A stretch of 64,000 nucleotides of DNA from Bothriochloa decipiens. Its lineage: Eukaryota > Streptophyta > Magnoliopsida > Poales > Poaceae. Location: positions 26,187,272-26,251,271 of the forward strand of contig CM041633.1 in NCBI GenBank assembly GCA_023333625.1. The letters run 5' to 3'. The notes beneath the pieces were generated by a model, which saw nothing but the letters and a program-made list of their open reading frames with translations, was not told the origin of the DNA and ran no database searches. Position numbers and translations under genes: made by a program. Positions 10,180 through 23,399 of the stretch are shown in pieces; position 1 is the first letter of the stretch, and every line of letters starts with the position of its first letter.

Positions 10180-12460
10180 TAGCTCTAGTTCAAATCAAGG
10201 TAAGCATATTTTGATTTTATCATTTCATGCAAATAAATGACTATGCAAATGAGATGATCATGCTCATGATATGTAAGATAATGCATGCTTAACACCATAG
10301 TGTTACATTGATGCTATTCGGAGAATCGTGGATGTTTCGGGAGTTCACCCAACAGGCGTTTTAAGTTTTATGGTGCACATGCATAGCTATTAGATGTCTG
10401 TTAAGACAATAATAGGTGCATATGGACCATATTATTTAGAAGATTCTTCCATACTTTCGATCTGTGGTTGAATGGGGGTGGGGAGGAGAAAGAATGGTGG
10501 GCTCGGTGGTGGTAGTGGCCAACGCCGTCGCCTGGGGGGGAGGAGGGGATGGGTCGAGTGGATGCATGGTCGGGCTCTGGTGGCGATAACTTTTACTGAT
10601 GGCAAAGTATTTTATTACCATATCACACACGACACGATGGCAAAGCGTGACTGTTAAATTAACGAGACAGTGTCCCTTATCGTGGTAGATTATGGTAGCA
10701 TTAGCAATGGTGAGAGCGCGCGGTTGTGATTTGTGTAGTGGTGGGCGCGACGTATAGGTTGGTGGTGTGCCCACGAGGGGGAGGATGCCGTGCCGATCGA
10801 TAACGATGACTTTGATGATGGTACTGCCGAGATAGATAGAGCGAAGGCGATGGCCATAATTTGTAAGTGACGATGAATGAAAAGGAAACAACAGGCGGTG
10901 CTCTGTAACTGGACACCCATATGCATGTTTGCCACGGAGGCCGGCGGCGGGTGGGAAATGCTTGCTGTGGGTCGGATGCCATGGAGGTAACGTTAACCAC
11001 CCGGGTGGCTGCGAAGCGAAGCAAAGGCTGTGTTTCCCGGGGCGGGGCGGAAGCGGGGAATGGAAATCATCGTACGGCGACGGACGGGGACAGCAGCACA
11101 CCGCACACCGCAGCGAAGCTCACGCATATTTCCCATGGGACCACGACGGTGACCGAGGAAAACGAGGAGCGCGCGCGGGTGGCCGGATGGGACCGAGTCA
11201 CCACCGGCACCGAGGGATTGTACAGTGAATCGAGGGCCGGACGGCCGGCCGGTGACGGGGGGGCAGCCCGCAGCCGGGTAAAGGCCACGCGAACCAACTG
11301 GGAAGCAAAGGCGTGCGTGCCTCCCGTCACGCCCGCACAGCCCTGTCCTGTCCTGGCCGCGTTCATGCACCACCTGCTGCAGAGTGGGCAGTCCCTGGGT
11401 TCTCCGTTCTGCGGCAGTACTGCCACAAGAATGTGCTGCGTTATCCTCTGCGCCAACCTGCAGATTTGCTACTTCCACGCGCTCCCGTGTGGCCCCCGGC
11501 CTGTAGTGGAGCACCCACAGATCCACTAGTGCATCTGTTGCACGTTTTAGAAATTTCCCGATCATTCTTATTTTTCCGTGCATTCGCGTACGTACGGGTT
11601 TGGATTCTGAATTTGTGATGCGGTGCTACAGGTTCGTCCTTTGAAGCAACGTTAATTCATTGATAATCTAATAGAGGTAAACCCACCGTTTGCTCCAACA
11701 AAATAGAAAATTACGATGAGTAAGTAACTTCTCCACATCATTAGCAGGCCTCATGTCAGCATCATTAACTATTTCGCTCCTAATACAAATGACATGCCTC
11801 ATGTCATCACTGACGTCGAACAACTCTAGAAATTTTAATTCTATATCTTTTGTACTTAATATTAAAGGATCAAAATTTCTCTCTATCTAACTAGATAGCG
11901 GGAAGTTTGCTACTGTTTGCTAGTGACCCACGCTCATATGAGAGATAGAACATCTCACTCGTAGTGATTATGAGTCCAATTCCAATACATATTTGCTAGT
12001 ACATGACAAAATGAGACATCATAGTAGAACTTTAACAATTTAATTTATTTCAGTTGAAATGAGATGTAGTAGCTAGTAGCCATGAACTGATTAATATCTG
12101 CATCATCACAAGAATAAGGTTAGGTATGTGTCAACCAAAACAATAACACTTGATAGGGGGAAAAAAGAAACATTGCAAGACGGTTGACGTGCCAGAAAAA
12201 TAAAAAAAGGACAATGAGACACAAATCGTCGACAACTCTTTGTTCGTGTTTGGTACACGATAATTGACCCTTGTTCCATATCAACGCGAATTAAAAAACA
12301 AACATCACACTCGCTAGTCGGCTCAAGAGAATAGATAAATACAAGTAACGTTTCTCATCAATCGCTGGCGCACCCATCATGCATGCAGTCTCTCCATCAA
12401 TCACCATTACTACCCATCTTGAAAACGAAAAGCGGCATCTCAACATCCGTAGCTAACAAA
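10180..12460. other. Intergenic region, no supported gene
   Basis: This holds AT-rich sequence with a GC-rich block at about 10900-11530. ORFs of 80-220 codons occur on both strands in the GC-rich part, but they overlap each other, show no recognisable domains and look compositional. No splice-linked gene model, RNA gene or transposon terminus could be supported. Confidence 0.5.
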
Positions 12461-12468
12461 TGAAATAT

Positions 12469-12695
12469 GAGTAAAATGCACCGTGAGCACCTGGATTTTT
12501 TTCTGTGTCAAATACGTTTACAGACTCTTAAAATACACATCTGGCCCATTGAACTTATTATTTGGTTCACCACAGGCCCAATCTTGCTGGGTCAGTGATT
12601 TCTGCCAACGTGGCTAGCCAACCTAGGCAAGCCATCGCCCACGCCGCCACGCTCACATGCCCAGCGCCCGCCCATGCTCCCCGTCGGCGCAACAT
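12469..12695 (+). repeat. Left terminal inverted repeat of the MULE
   Basis: This is about 225 bp, roughly 80% identical by eye to the reverse complement of the right arm. Shared stretches include GCACCTGGA, TGTGTCAAATA, ACTCTTAAAAT, GGCCCAATCTT and AACGTGGCTAGCCA. Confidence 0.8.
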
Positions 12696-13197
12696 CGCCT
12701 CTGCTCCCGCCAGCGCGCAGGCCCCTGCTCCCCACGGCACATCCCGTCGACCCCTGTGCCCCTCTGGCCCCGTGGTCGAAGCTTGCCACCATCACCATTG
12801 GGGACGAGGACGCCTCCCTGTGTGCTGGGCCCTTGCTACCGCCGTCAAGGTGCACGTTGGTGTGCGTCGCCGATCACCAACGGTGGCCGCTAATTTGGTC
12901 GGCGAAGGGAGCTTGGCGGCTACAGACCTGGTGGTCATTGCTGCGTGCGCATACGGAGAGGTGGTTGTTGTGTGCGCATGCATAGAGGCGGTTGTTGCGT
13001 GCGCTCGCACATCATCCTCGCCGCGCTCCTCGTCTCCCTAGCCTGCTGCGTCACCTTCACCGCTGTTGCTGCCGCGGCCACCGTCGAAGCTCTCTGTTCG
13101 CCGGCAAATTCACTGTCACCGCCCGCCCTCTGCCAAATTGATCACGCCCTTGTCTTTGCTACCTCCATGCACATCGATTGACCCCGCCCACGCCATT
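12696..13197. other. MULE interior, left part: GC-rich, possibly captured gene sequence
   Basis: This GC-rich segment continues after the copia element at 25536. Near 13000-13130 on the plus strand one frame contains a hydrophobic stretch (HIILAALLVSLACCVTF) followed by alanine-rich sequence. It resembles a secretory signal peptide, but no initiating context or family was recognised. It may be a captured gene fragment; that is inference. Confidence 0.35.
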
Positions 13198-14839
13198 TGT
13201 AAGTGCATTCGCCTCCGAAGTGGGTTTTGGATAATTAATGACAATCAAATTAGGGACTAAAAAGTTTATTCAAGTGAATTCACAGGAGTTAGTTCATCGA
13301 AAGATTTGAATGATGATATTTGGTGATACAAGCACCCCTAAATTTTCTATGGATGAAAGGCGCTTCGACTCAATTGGATTATTCTTTTATATTTATAATT
13401 GAGTTATAGGAAACGCCGCACTATCAAGAGGGATGTAAATTAGGCCACCTAGATGAGGGTTCAAGTGCTCATGTTGGTCTACTTTACACGATTGAGAGAC
13501 ACCATGCACACACACACTTAGAATGCTTTCTCAGCTGGTGCACCGGAAGTTCTGGTCCTGTGACCGGAAGTTCTGGAAGTAGCAAGCCCGCGTGCAACCG
13601 CATGCCAGAAATCAGTTTTGGCCTTCGACCGGAAGTTCTGGTGACGACCGGAAGTTCTGATCATGTGACCGGAAGTTCCGGTAGTAGCAAGCCCGCGTGC
13701 AGCCGCGTGCCAGAAATCGGTTCCGGCCTCCGACCGAAAGTTCCGGTAACCACCGGAAGTTTCGATCACCTGGACCAGAAGTTTCGGTCAGCCATGTCAG
13801 CCTTCAGCGCGTGAGCGTGCGCGTGCGAGTATTTGGTTCCGGCCTCCGGCCGGTCCTTCCGGTCGGTACCGGAAGTTCCGATCGGCCCAATCTGAGTGTT
13901 GACTTTCTCAAGCCCAATGGTCGGATATCGAATAGACCGAAACTTCTGATGGTACTCACCGGAAGTTTCAGTAGCTCTTCGGCGTTGATAGTATAAATAC
14001 TTTCTCACCTCCATTTCTGTGGGTTGCTCATTCTTTCCAACCCGCCCAAGCTTTGCCAAAATTTTCTGTGAGCTGAACTCGCCCACTCTCTCTCCCACTT
14101 TACTTCCAAGCTTCAATTCCCAATTGTTTTGAGCTAGGGACGTGAGATTTGAGAGTGGGAGCATCGATTGTCAACTTGAGCACCTGTCTTCCTCGTCTTG
14201 CAGGTTTGGTTTTCATTTGTTACTCTTGGATTCTTGGAACTCTAGCCGGCTAGGCGTTCTTCATGGTTGCCCGTGTTGATTTATTTATGAGGGCACCCCG
14301 AAGTGTTTATATTACCCTTGATTCTTAGTGGATATCTCAAGCTTTTGCTTAAGGGAGGAGACCTTCGTGGTCGGACCTTCGTGGTCACCTCAACAACGAG
14401 GACGTAGGAACTCCTTAGTGGAGATTGTCAAACCTCGATATAAATCGTGTGTCTTGCTATAGAGTTAGCATCAACTACCCTAGTTCTTGTGTTCTTTGTG
14501 TTCTTCCTCTCTACCCCAGAAATTCATAGGTTGGAGGAGCCAATCTAGGACTTGGTGAGGTGCCAAGCTCCGGGGACTTCAACATCATCACCAACAACAT
14601 CTAGGAGTGTGTGGTAACAATCAAAATCAAAATCACAACTCATTTCACTCTGATTTTGTAGCTATGTACGACACCAGAAGTTTCGGTCGGCTTGCACCAG
14701 AAGTTCCGGTCTAGACCGGAACATCTGATCCAAAGCCACCAAAACTTAGTTGGTATTTGACTTTCACATTTTGAGTTTGTGAGTTTCAGGATTTTCAAAT
14801 AGGCCTATTCACCCCCTTTAGGCCATTTAGGTCCTTTCA
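13198..14839 (+). repeat. 5' LTR of the Sirevirus-like element
   Basis: It starts TGTAAGTGC and ends CCTTTCA. It holds a dense cluster of CCGGAAGTTCCGG-type palindromes at about 13540-13980 and a smaller group near 14670-14720. A probable TATA element (TATAAATAC) lies at about 13992. Confidence 0.93.
13540..13980. repeat. Cluster of ACCGGAAGTTCCGGT-type palindromes in the 5' LTR
   Basis: At least ten degenerate copies of ACCGGAAGTTCCGGT occur here, separated by short spacers that include two related units with AGTAGCAAGCCCGCGTGCA. Each core is an odd-length palindrome (CCGGAA-N-TTCCGG). Decay is mostly C to T or G to A, as expected for methylated CpG. The same motif recurs in the 3' LTR (24270-24710 and 25400-25440) and inside the element (20855-21115). 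Confidence 0.85.
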
Positions 14840-14841
14840 AG

Positions 14842-14853
14842 TGATATCAGAGC
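14842..14853 (+). other. Primer binding site of the Sirevirus-like element
   Basis: TGATATCAGAGC, a one-base variant of the iMet primer site TGGTATCAGAGC, starts 2 nt after the 5' LTR end. Confidence 0.85.
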
Positions 14854-14894
14854 CATGGTCCCTCGGTTCAACGCTTCACCGCTGAGGAGTAAAA

Positions 14895-17324
14895 ATGGCC
14901 GCAATGGATGAAGGTACAATGAAGGAGTTGGCTGCTCAAATAACGGCACAACTCACTGTCACATTACAAAAGTAGCAACAAGAGCAAATGAACAAGATGC
15001 AAAAGCAACTAGACAAGATGAAAGAGATCATTGACAAGAAAGGTCAAGAAGGAACAAGTGAGAATGATGGTGAAGATGGAAGCAAGACACCAAAAAGATA
15101 CTCTAGAGTGGGTTATGAGTATAGCTCCACAAGCAAGAACATCAACACTCACTTGCCAATGGTCAATCCCAGCAAGCCACCTCCGTTTGATGGAGTAAGA
15201 TACACCGATTGGGCTCATAGGATGAAGTTGCATCTTATAGCTGCAAGATGTTGGGAAGCCGTTGAAGTTCGTGTCAATATTCCTGAAAATCCTAAGGAAT
15301 GGACAACCGAAGATGAGGTGGATTTCAACTCAATGCTACAGCTGCAACCTTGATCTTGCAATGCCTCACTCCGGAAGACAACAACAAGGCGAATGGTATG
15401 GTAAATGCAAAGCAAATTTGGGAAACCTTGAGAATATCTTTTGAAGGTGACAAAAGTGTGAGAATTGGAAACATTGAGTTTCTACAAGGAAAGATTGAGA
15501 AGTTTACCATGCTTGAAGGAGAGACCACTAAAGCTATGTATGATAGATTCATGACCTTGATCATTAGAGTTAGAGCATTTAGATGCACATGATAGGATGA
15601 ACAAGCCGCAATAAGAAAGCTATGTAGAGTGTATAGAGAAAAGAACAACATGCTAGCTTCCGTGATAATGGAGAGAGAAAACTACACCACCATGACAACT
15701 CAAGAGATGCTTGCAAAGATTATGCATCATGAAGTTCTAGATGTTGAGGTCAAGGAAACACTTAGTCAAAAGAGAAACATTGCCCTTATGGCATCTCAAG
15801 CAAGTGGATCAAGTCATTGCAACAAAGGATGTTGTGAGCACAAGCATAATGATAGTGATGAAGAACTATGAACAACAAGCTCTCATGGTGAAAAATTATA
15901 CAAAGTTCTTCATCAAGAAGAAGCAAAAGATGAGGAGTAGTAGTGGAAACAAGCAATATAAGAAGAGATTTTGCTATGAGTGCGGTCTCACTAGTCACTT
16001 TGCTGCAGATTGTTCTAACAAAGGCAAAGTATCAAGATACAACAAGGAAGGTGACAAGAAGTACAACAGCAAGAAGAAGGGTGAAGCTCATATAGGTGAA
16101 GAATGGCAATCCGATGATGATAGTGATGAAGATAATGACAATGACAAGAAGCGTGTAGCTGCAATTTCTATACATGAGACATCCTCTTCATCAACATCGT
16201 TCTTCACCAACACATCTTCATCACCTAAGCTCTTCGCTAACCTCTCTGACGACGACGAGGATGTCACTCCTACTTGCCTTATGGCAAAGGAGGAAAAGGT
16301 ATCATCACACACCCCCACACACTCTAATGATGAATGTGATGATGATGAACTTGATGAGAACTATGCTGTCAAAATCATTAAACTATATGGAAAAGAAGCT
16401 GACTCTAAAATCTTAAAATTGATGTACACCATAGAGGAGCATGAGATATGCTTAGAGTCGCAAAGTGAAATGCTCCTAGTGGAAAGAGAGAATAACCAAG
16501 GGCTAGAAGCATGTCTCATCAAGAAAAAGGAGAAGGTTGAGAAGTTAAGTGTAGAATTGTCTTTGGCCAAGGATTCATTTGAGCGCTTGACTAAGGAACA
16601 TTCCTCACTTAATGACTCTTTGGCTAGTCTAAAGAATGATCATAGTGTAGCTCAAGAAAGCCTTACAAGCTTGACAAATAAATATCATGAGCTTGAGATA
16701 AACTATGACACTCTTTGGAAGAGCACTTCTACTTCTTCTAAGGACTCTAAAGGTTCAACTAGTAAAGGATGTGAAAAATGCTATAATATTGATATAAATG
16801 CATATGCTACTAACCTTGTTGCGCTAGAGAAGAAAGAAAAGGAGATTCTTAGGTTGAAGACAATTGTGGAGATTGGTTGCAAGAGCAAGGATAAGAAACC
16901 AACCACAATTTACAAGGCATCAAGACACCCACTCATCAAGGATGGTCTAGGATACAATAGGTATGATGGTAAGGCCAATGGGAGAAGCATGGTAAATGGT
17001 GTGCCTTGTGTAAAGTTCAACAAGAGTGTGCCTCTTGTTGATCTCATCAACAAGGTGAATAATATTGAGGTTTCTCCTAACTCTTACTCCGACAACAAGA
17101 ACATCAAGAAGAAGGAAGTGAAGGTTCCCAAGCAACAAGTGCCTATCTCAAGGAACAACTTTTGTGATTATTTGTGTTGTTGGGATAAGGATGGTAAAAT
17201 TGTTGTAAAATATGTAGGCGCTCTCAAGAAGAGGCAAATGTTGAGGAGTGTTTGGGTGCCCAAATCTTATGTGTCTAACCCCCTAGGACCCAAGTCAAAT
17301 TGGGTACCTAAAATAAAGGCTTAA
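14895..17324 (+). pseudogene. gag of the Sirevirus-like element
   Basis: The ATG at 14895 opens a short N-terminus that hits a TAG at 14973. The frame continues through DGVRYTDWAHRMKLHL, typical of copia gag, to 15353, then shifts twice (15350-15592 and 15629-15871). From 15741 a long frame runs to 17324. It carries the zinc knuckle CYECGLTSHFAADC, an acidic serine-rich stretch and about 250 residues of heptad-rich coiled coil. The long coiled-coil extension after the knuckle fits Sireviruses. One nonsense codon and at least two frameshifts make it non-functional. Confidence 0.88.
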
Positions 17325-17340
17325 TTTTATTTTATAGGCC

Positions 17341-20300
17341 TATTCCTCCGGTGGACCTTGTTGGGTGCTAGATAGTGGATGCACCAATCATATGACCGGA
17401 GTGAAGAAAATGTTTGACTCCTTTCAACCAAATGAAGGCATGGGTGAAAGAATCAAATTTTGTGACAATAGTAAAGGAGATATTCTTGGTTGGCTAAAAT
17501 TGTTATATCAAATGACAATTCAATTTCAAATGTATTACTTGTGGATTCATTGGGATACAATTTGTTATCCATTTCACAACTTTGTGAGATGGGTTACAAT
17601 TGTCTCTTTATGGATAAGGGTGTGGAAGTCTCTAGAAGGGTGGATTCCTCTATTGTCTTTACGGGTCAACTAAAGGGCAAGCTCTATCTAGTTGATTTCA
17701 CAGCTAGTAAAGTGGGGTCCAAGACTTGTTTAGTGGCAAAATCTAGCATGGGTTGGTTGTGGCATCGCCAGCTAGCTCATGTTGGGATGAGAAACTTGGC
17801 CAACCTTCAAAAAGGTGAACACATTCTTTGACTAACAAATGTTTCTTTTGAGAAAGATAGGATTTGCAGTGCGTGTCAAGCGAGGAAACAAGTTGGAACC
17901 AAACATCCCGCAAAGAACGTCGTGTCAACTTCAAGACCACTTGAGTTACTACACATGGATTTATTCAGACCCAATGCTTATATAAGTATTGGAGGTAACA
18001 AATATGGTTTTATAATTATTGATGATTATTCTCGCTTCACTTGGGTGTTCTTTTTGAAAGATAAAAGTGAGACCCAAGGGATCTTCAAGAAGTTTGCAAG
18101 AAGAGCTCAAAATGAGTTTGATATGAAGATCAAGAGAGTGAGAAGTGACAATGGGACCGAGTTTAGGAACACCAACATTGAACAATTCCTTGATGAAGAA
18201 GGGATCAAGCACGAGTTTTTGGTTCCTTACACTCCCCAACAAAATGGGGTTGTGGAGAGGAAAAACCAAACACTCATAGAAGCCGCAAGAGCAATGTTGG
18301 ATGAGTACAAGATTCCGGAGAAAGATTTTTAGGCGGAGGCGGTCAACACGGCATGTCATGCGATCAACCACCTATACCTCCACAAGATCATGAATAAAAC
18401 TGCCTATGAACTACTTATCGATAAAAAGCCTAAGGTTGATTACTTTAGAGGTTTTGGATGCAAGTGTTTCATACTTAGAAAGAAATCCAAAAGCTCTAAG
18501 TTTGAACCAAAGGTAGATGAAGGTTTTCTACTTGGTTATGGAACTAACGAACATGGATATCGTGTTTTCAATAAGATCACTGGCCTTACTGAAATAATGG
18601 TAGATGTGACCTTTGATGATTCTGACGGCTCTCAAAAGGAGCAAGTCAATATGGACATTGTAGGTAAAGAGGAGCCTTCTCATAAAGTGATAAAGAAGCT
18701 TGCTACTGGTGAAGTGAAACCCGTTGAACAAGTTGATAATGATGATGCAAAAGTGCAAGTCCTTCATAACCCACACATGCATCCTGGGTCAACCAATGCC
18801 CATGGTGATGCTTCCCATCAAGAGATGGTCATGACTCAAGAGAACTAGCAAATCAAGATCCACCACAAGTTGAAGAAAGCAACTAAGATGATGATCAAGG
18901 GGAAAGCCTTGATGGAAATTCACCAATCAATCTAGATCTTGATAGTGATCATGATGGCCCAATTCAAAGAAGGACAATGAAACCTCACCCAAGAGTTCAT
19001 CAATCCATTGAACGGGACCATCCCGTTGAAAATGTGATAGGAAGCATACAAAGAGGAGTGATAACTCATTTTCGTTTAGCATCTTTTTGTGAGCATTACT
19101 CTTTTGTTTCTTCAATGTTACCTCTTAGGGTGGAGGAAGCCATGAAAGATGAAGATTGGGTGATGGCTATGCAAGAGGAGTTGGGCAACTTCACCCAGAA
19201 TGAAGTCTGGTCCTTGGTGGAAAGGCCCAAGCAAAATATGATAGGTACCAAGTGGGTCTTCCACAACAAAGAAGATGAGTATGGCGCGGTCACAAGGAAC
19301 AAGGCTCGGTTGGTTGCACAAGGTTACACCCAAATTAAAGGTTAGGATTTTGGGGAAACTTATGCACCGGTAGCTAGGCTTGAATCTATTCGTATATTAC
19401 TTGCCTTTGCTGCTCACCATGATTTCAAGTTGTCTCAAATGGACGTGAAAAGTGCATTCCTCAATGGCCCCCTTTTCGAAGTGACGTATGTTGAAAAACC
19501 ACCGGGTTTTGAAGATCCACATCACCCCGACCACATCTATAAGCTTCACAAGGCGCTCTATGGGCTCAAACAAGCCCCTAGAGCTTGGTATGATTGTCTC
19601 AAGCACTTCCTACTCAAACAAGGGGTTTGAGATTGGAAAGGCTGATCCTACTTGATTTACTCGCAAAGTTAACGGTGATATTTTCATTTGCCAAATATAT
19701 GTCGATGACATAATATTTGGTAGTACTAATAAGGAGCTTTGTGAGAAATTTAGTAGGACTATGACCATAAGGTTCGATATGTCCATGATGGGGGATTTGA
19801 CCTTCTTCCATGGTTTCCAAATCAAGCAACTCAAGGAAGGAACGTTCATTTGCCAAACCAAATACACCAATGAAATGTTGAAGAAGTTTGGCATGGACAA
19901 GGCTAAACCCATCAACACACCAATGCCAACTATGGGACATCTTGACCTTGACCAAGGTGGTAAAGTGATTGATCAAAAGGTATATCGCTCCATGATAGGA
20001 TCATTGCTTTATCTTTGTGCATCTAGGCCCGATATTATGCTTAGTGTGTGCATGTGTGCAAGATTTCAATCTAATCCGAAAGAATGTCATCTCATGGCCG
20101 TTAAGAGAATTTTTCGGTATTTGGTGCTCACACCTAATCTTGGCTTATGGTATCCTAAGGGCTCATCTTTCACTCTACTTGGTTATTCCAATTCGGATTA
20201 TGCCGGTTGCAAAGTAGAGAGAAAGAGTACACCCGGGACTTGCCAATTTCTTGGTAGGTCTTTGGTGTCTTGGAGTTCTAAGAAGAAAAACTCCATTGCC

Positions 20301-20646
20301 CTATCCACCGCGGAAGCCGAGTATGTGGCGGCCGGCTCTTGTTGTGCCCAACTACTTTGGATGAAGCAAACCTTGAGACTTTGGTTACAACCTATCCAAG
20401 ATTCCACTCTTATGTGACAATGAGGGTGCAATCAAGCTAGTCGATAACCCCATCAACCATTCCCGTACAAAGCACATTGACATCCATCATCATTTTCTTA
20501 GAGATCATCAAGCCAAAGGAGATATCGCCGTTCAACATGTGAGAACCAACAAACAATTAGCCAATATCTTCACAAAGCCTCTAGATGAGTCAAAATTTTG
20601 TGCTTTGAGGCGTGAGCTCAATATCGTTGATTCTCATAACGTGGAA
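17341..20646 (+). pseudogene. pol of the Sirevirus-like element (protease, integrase, RT, RNase H)
   Basis: The protease starts near 17341 with WVLDSGCTNHMTG. The GAG-pre-integrase segment (WLWHRQLAHVGMRNL) and CSACQARK zinc ligands lie near 17760-17890. The integrase core at 17950-18310 has the expected acidic residues (HMDLF, VRSDNGTEF, QNGVVERKN). The RT at about 19120-19720 includes KARLVAQGYTQ, the ALYGLKQAPRAWY motif and YVDD at 19698-19709. RNase H has SWSSKKKNSIALSTAEAEY near 20270. The frame ends at TGA about 20647. Stops at 17829, 18330, 18846, 19343 and 19628 and frameshifts near 17490, 18900, 19700 and 20415 inactivate it. Integrase upstream of RT is the copia order. Confidence 0.92.
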
Positions 20647-20854
20647 TGACATGTTGCACACCTTGATTGTTTTAGTATACTACATAAAATTTCTTATCAA
20701 AATATTGTGTGCAACATATTAAAATCTATTTTTGCATCTCAATTATGTGTCCATTGCTTTGTAATGATCTCTTGAAATCTAGACATATTTTTGAGTGAGT
20801 TCATGTTCACTATATGTTCACAAAATTTTAGTCTTGCAAATGGCTGGAACTTGA

Positions 20855-21115
20855 CCTACCGGAAGTTCTGATGGCACTGGCCGAAAGTTCTGGTAGTTGT
20901 CCGTCGCGTGCCACGGCCCGTTAGCATTTGGTTTCGGTCGTTGGGCGGAACTTCCGCCTGCACCGAAAGTTTCGGTCGTCTCCATCTGAAGTTTCGGTTC
21001 TACTGGAACTGCCGATTGGAGCCCGGATCCTCCTTTATTTCCAATTTCAGCCGAACTCTATGCTGTCTCACCCGGACCGGAACTTTCGCTTGTTCCCACC
21101 GAAACTTTCGGTCAG
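20855..21115. repeat. Internal cluster of CCGGAAGTTCCGG-type palindromes
   Basis: A second, internal array of the LTR palindrome lies between pol and the env-position ORF, with many degenerate copies such as ACCGGAAGTTCTGATG and ACCGAAAGTTTCGGT. Having the same motif in the LTRs and upstream of the last ORF suggests a cis-acting role rather than chance. Confidence 0.8.
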
Positions 21116-21322
21116 CCAAATAACTATGGGGCCGCCTGGTAAAAACAATGAAATATTCTTACCTTTTCACTTTCACCTCTCCCTCCCTTCCTTCTCTCCC
21201 ACTCGACCCGCCCTACCTGGCGACAGCGCCGCCACCCGCCGCCCCTCCGCCCCGATCTCCCTCCTCCTCCATCCTCTCACAAAATCCCTTGAGGGGGAGC
21301 TTGCCCATGCCGTGGAGATTGC

Positions 21323-23347
21323 ATGGAACGTCTTGGTGGCCACGGTGAGTGCTTGGACGGGATTGAATCGGCCTCTTCCCTTGGAGTAGCAAGTATGACT
21401 GACCATTGCGCCAATCCTCACTGTGGTGCTCGTCCTCGTCCTCCAAGTTTGGGGGATGGCGAGGAAGAGCGTCCTCGTGGTGGTTGTCGTCGTGGCTCTA
21501 GGCATGGGGAGTCCTCTCAGCAGCAGCATGACAGTGACGAAGCTCCAAGAGTCTACCCAGATCGTTCTACCAGACCTTGTCCGCCTCTCCCTCATAGAGA
21601 CTTGGTCCATGATGCAGTTCCGCAGTCACCGCTTGATGTGGAGGGTCGTGCAATTGATCCTGAGGTTGTTCGCCACTCACTTGAGTGTATTGGTTTGGCC
21701 ACAGCCAGGTGTCGGCTTACCCATCATCCAACCAATCAGAATGCTCGCCTTCATCGGCCTCAAGATCCTGACAATGTTGTTCCTATGCGGGCTATTAATT
21801 GCAAGAACCAAGCAAGGGATATTCGCACAATGAGAATAGAGAATCCTTTTCAGTGGACTCGATATGAAGCTGTGGACTACCGCTTTTAGTCTCAATTTCA
21901 TAGAGACTACTATGCGTCTGTTTGCATGAAGGACAGCCCTAGGGGTCTCACTACCCCTATCATTCAGCACAAGGCTCCTTCCCTTGCCTCCTTGGCAGGT
22001 CACGATAATCCTCACATTAATGCTTTGATTGCAAAGCTCCAGGAGTGGCGCATTCTGTCACTTATGACCTTCAAGTATAATTGGAATACTAAGATTATCT
22101 GCCAGTTCTAGGCTACTCTGTGGATGGATGAGAAGAACAAGGTTCTTCATTGGATGACTGAAGGACTGCATTATCGATGTTCCTATCTTCAGTTCTCTAG
22201 GCTTCTTGGGTTTGATCACTTTGATAGAGAGGCATTGAGCTTATATGATCACTTTCCTCAGAGTGTTGGCAGAAATGAGTTCATTCAAGCTGGACTGTAC
22301 AAGCATCTAATGCTAGCAGATGGGAAGAGTCACAATTTGCTGCGCCAATTCTATGTCCTAAACAACTTGATTCATGCTACTATTGATCCTAAGGTTGGTG
22401 ATTCTACAAATCTTCACAATCATGCTCCAACCATTCTTGTATGTTTTGGACTTAATAAGAGATTCAGTGTGACTGATCTTCTTTGGCGCAACATCAGAGA
22501 TGTTTCTATGGATTCCCACAAGAATTTTCCCTATGCTCCCTACCTCATGCATGTCATTGAGCAAGTCACAGGCCTCTCTTTTAGGCATGATATCTCTCAT
22601 CCAGATTACAATGTGAAACAATTGAGCCCTCATATGGGAAAGGGCAAGGGCAAAGCAGCTGAGGCTAGTGGCAATGGGACTGCTCATGGTGATGATGATG
22701 ATGCTGCTGCTCTTGGTGGTGATGACGGCACTGAACATGATGATGTTGCTGCTCCTTTTGCCCATGCTTCTCCTGCTGGCCGTGGTCATGGTCGTGGACA
22801 TGGGCGTGGTAGTGGCTTTGGTGATTTCACTCGCTATGTTCTTGAAAGGGTCATGTCCTTCTTTTGCTACTGCCAGAGGAAGCAAGATCGCCGCATGCGT
22901 CGTCTGGAGGAGAAGGCTGCTCTTCCTCCTGCATCTCTGCTCCGTACCTTTTGGAACCCATATGAGGAGTGGGATACTATGCAGGGGACCTCTGCTAATG
23001 GTGCTTCACAATTTGGTCATTATGATCACTACAGATATGCCTATAATGGAGAGCAGGGCCATGTTCTACAAGAGGATGTTGCAGGACAGGAGCCGGACTT
23101 TGCTGCACAGGAGGGTTTTTTCCCTCATGGTGATGCTCTCTACGCACCTCCTCTTCCTCTTGCCTCCTCCATTCAGGACACAGATCAGGGTGGCACCATT
23201 GGCGTTATCTTTGATAAGGCAGATGAGATCACTCAGACTTCTACCTCTGTTGCATCCGATCAGGCTGGTACTTCCTCTTCAGTGCCGTTTGGCAGGAGCC
23301 GATACTCCCACTACGTCGACCCTGAGTACGACTATGATGCCTTTTAG
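21323..23347 (+). pseudogene. Env-position extra ORF of the Sirevirus-like element
   Basis: One frame runs from ATG 21323 to TAG 23347, about 675 codons, with only two in-frame stops (21887 and 22109). The N-terminal part is basic and low-complexity. The middle contains conserved-looking motifs such as QFSRLLGFDHFD and HNHAPTILVCFGLNKRF. The C-terminal third is rich in Gly, His, Asp and Ala (GRGHGRGHGRGSGFGDF). In Sireviruses this position holds the so-called envelope-like gene, but I see no convincing signal peptide or membrane anchor. An envelope role is therefore unsupported here; the frame resembles a generic plant retroelement accessory protein. Confidence 0.7.
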
Positions 23348-23399
23348 TGTAATTGCTGCTGTCCTTGGAGTTTTACGTTGCCTACCCTTTTTGGCATTT

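Noticed and set aside
10621..10627. Alternative right boundary of the Tekay-like LTR at a second TATCACA
   Set aside because: It matches one base less of the inverted terminus than 10173-10179 and would include sequence unlike the LTR. The chosen boundary is still tentative.
10436..11618. ORFs of 100-220 codons on both strands
   Set aside because: They overlap antisense to each other with low-complexity translations, and no splice or domain support.
12562..13041. 159-codon plus-strand ORF in the MULE left arm
   Set aside because: It starts inside the terminal inverted repeat and has compositional, repetitive sequence. It was kept only as possible captured DNA.
21173..21610. 145-codon minus-strand ORF
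   Set aside because: It is a shadow of the N-terminal part of the plus-strand env-position frame, with no domain of its own.
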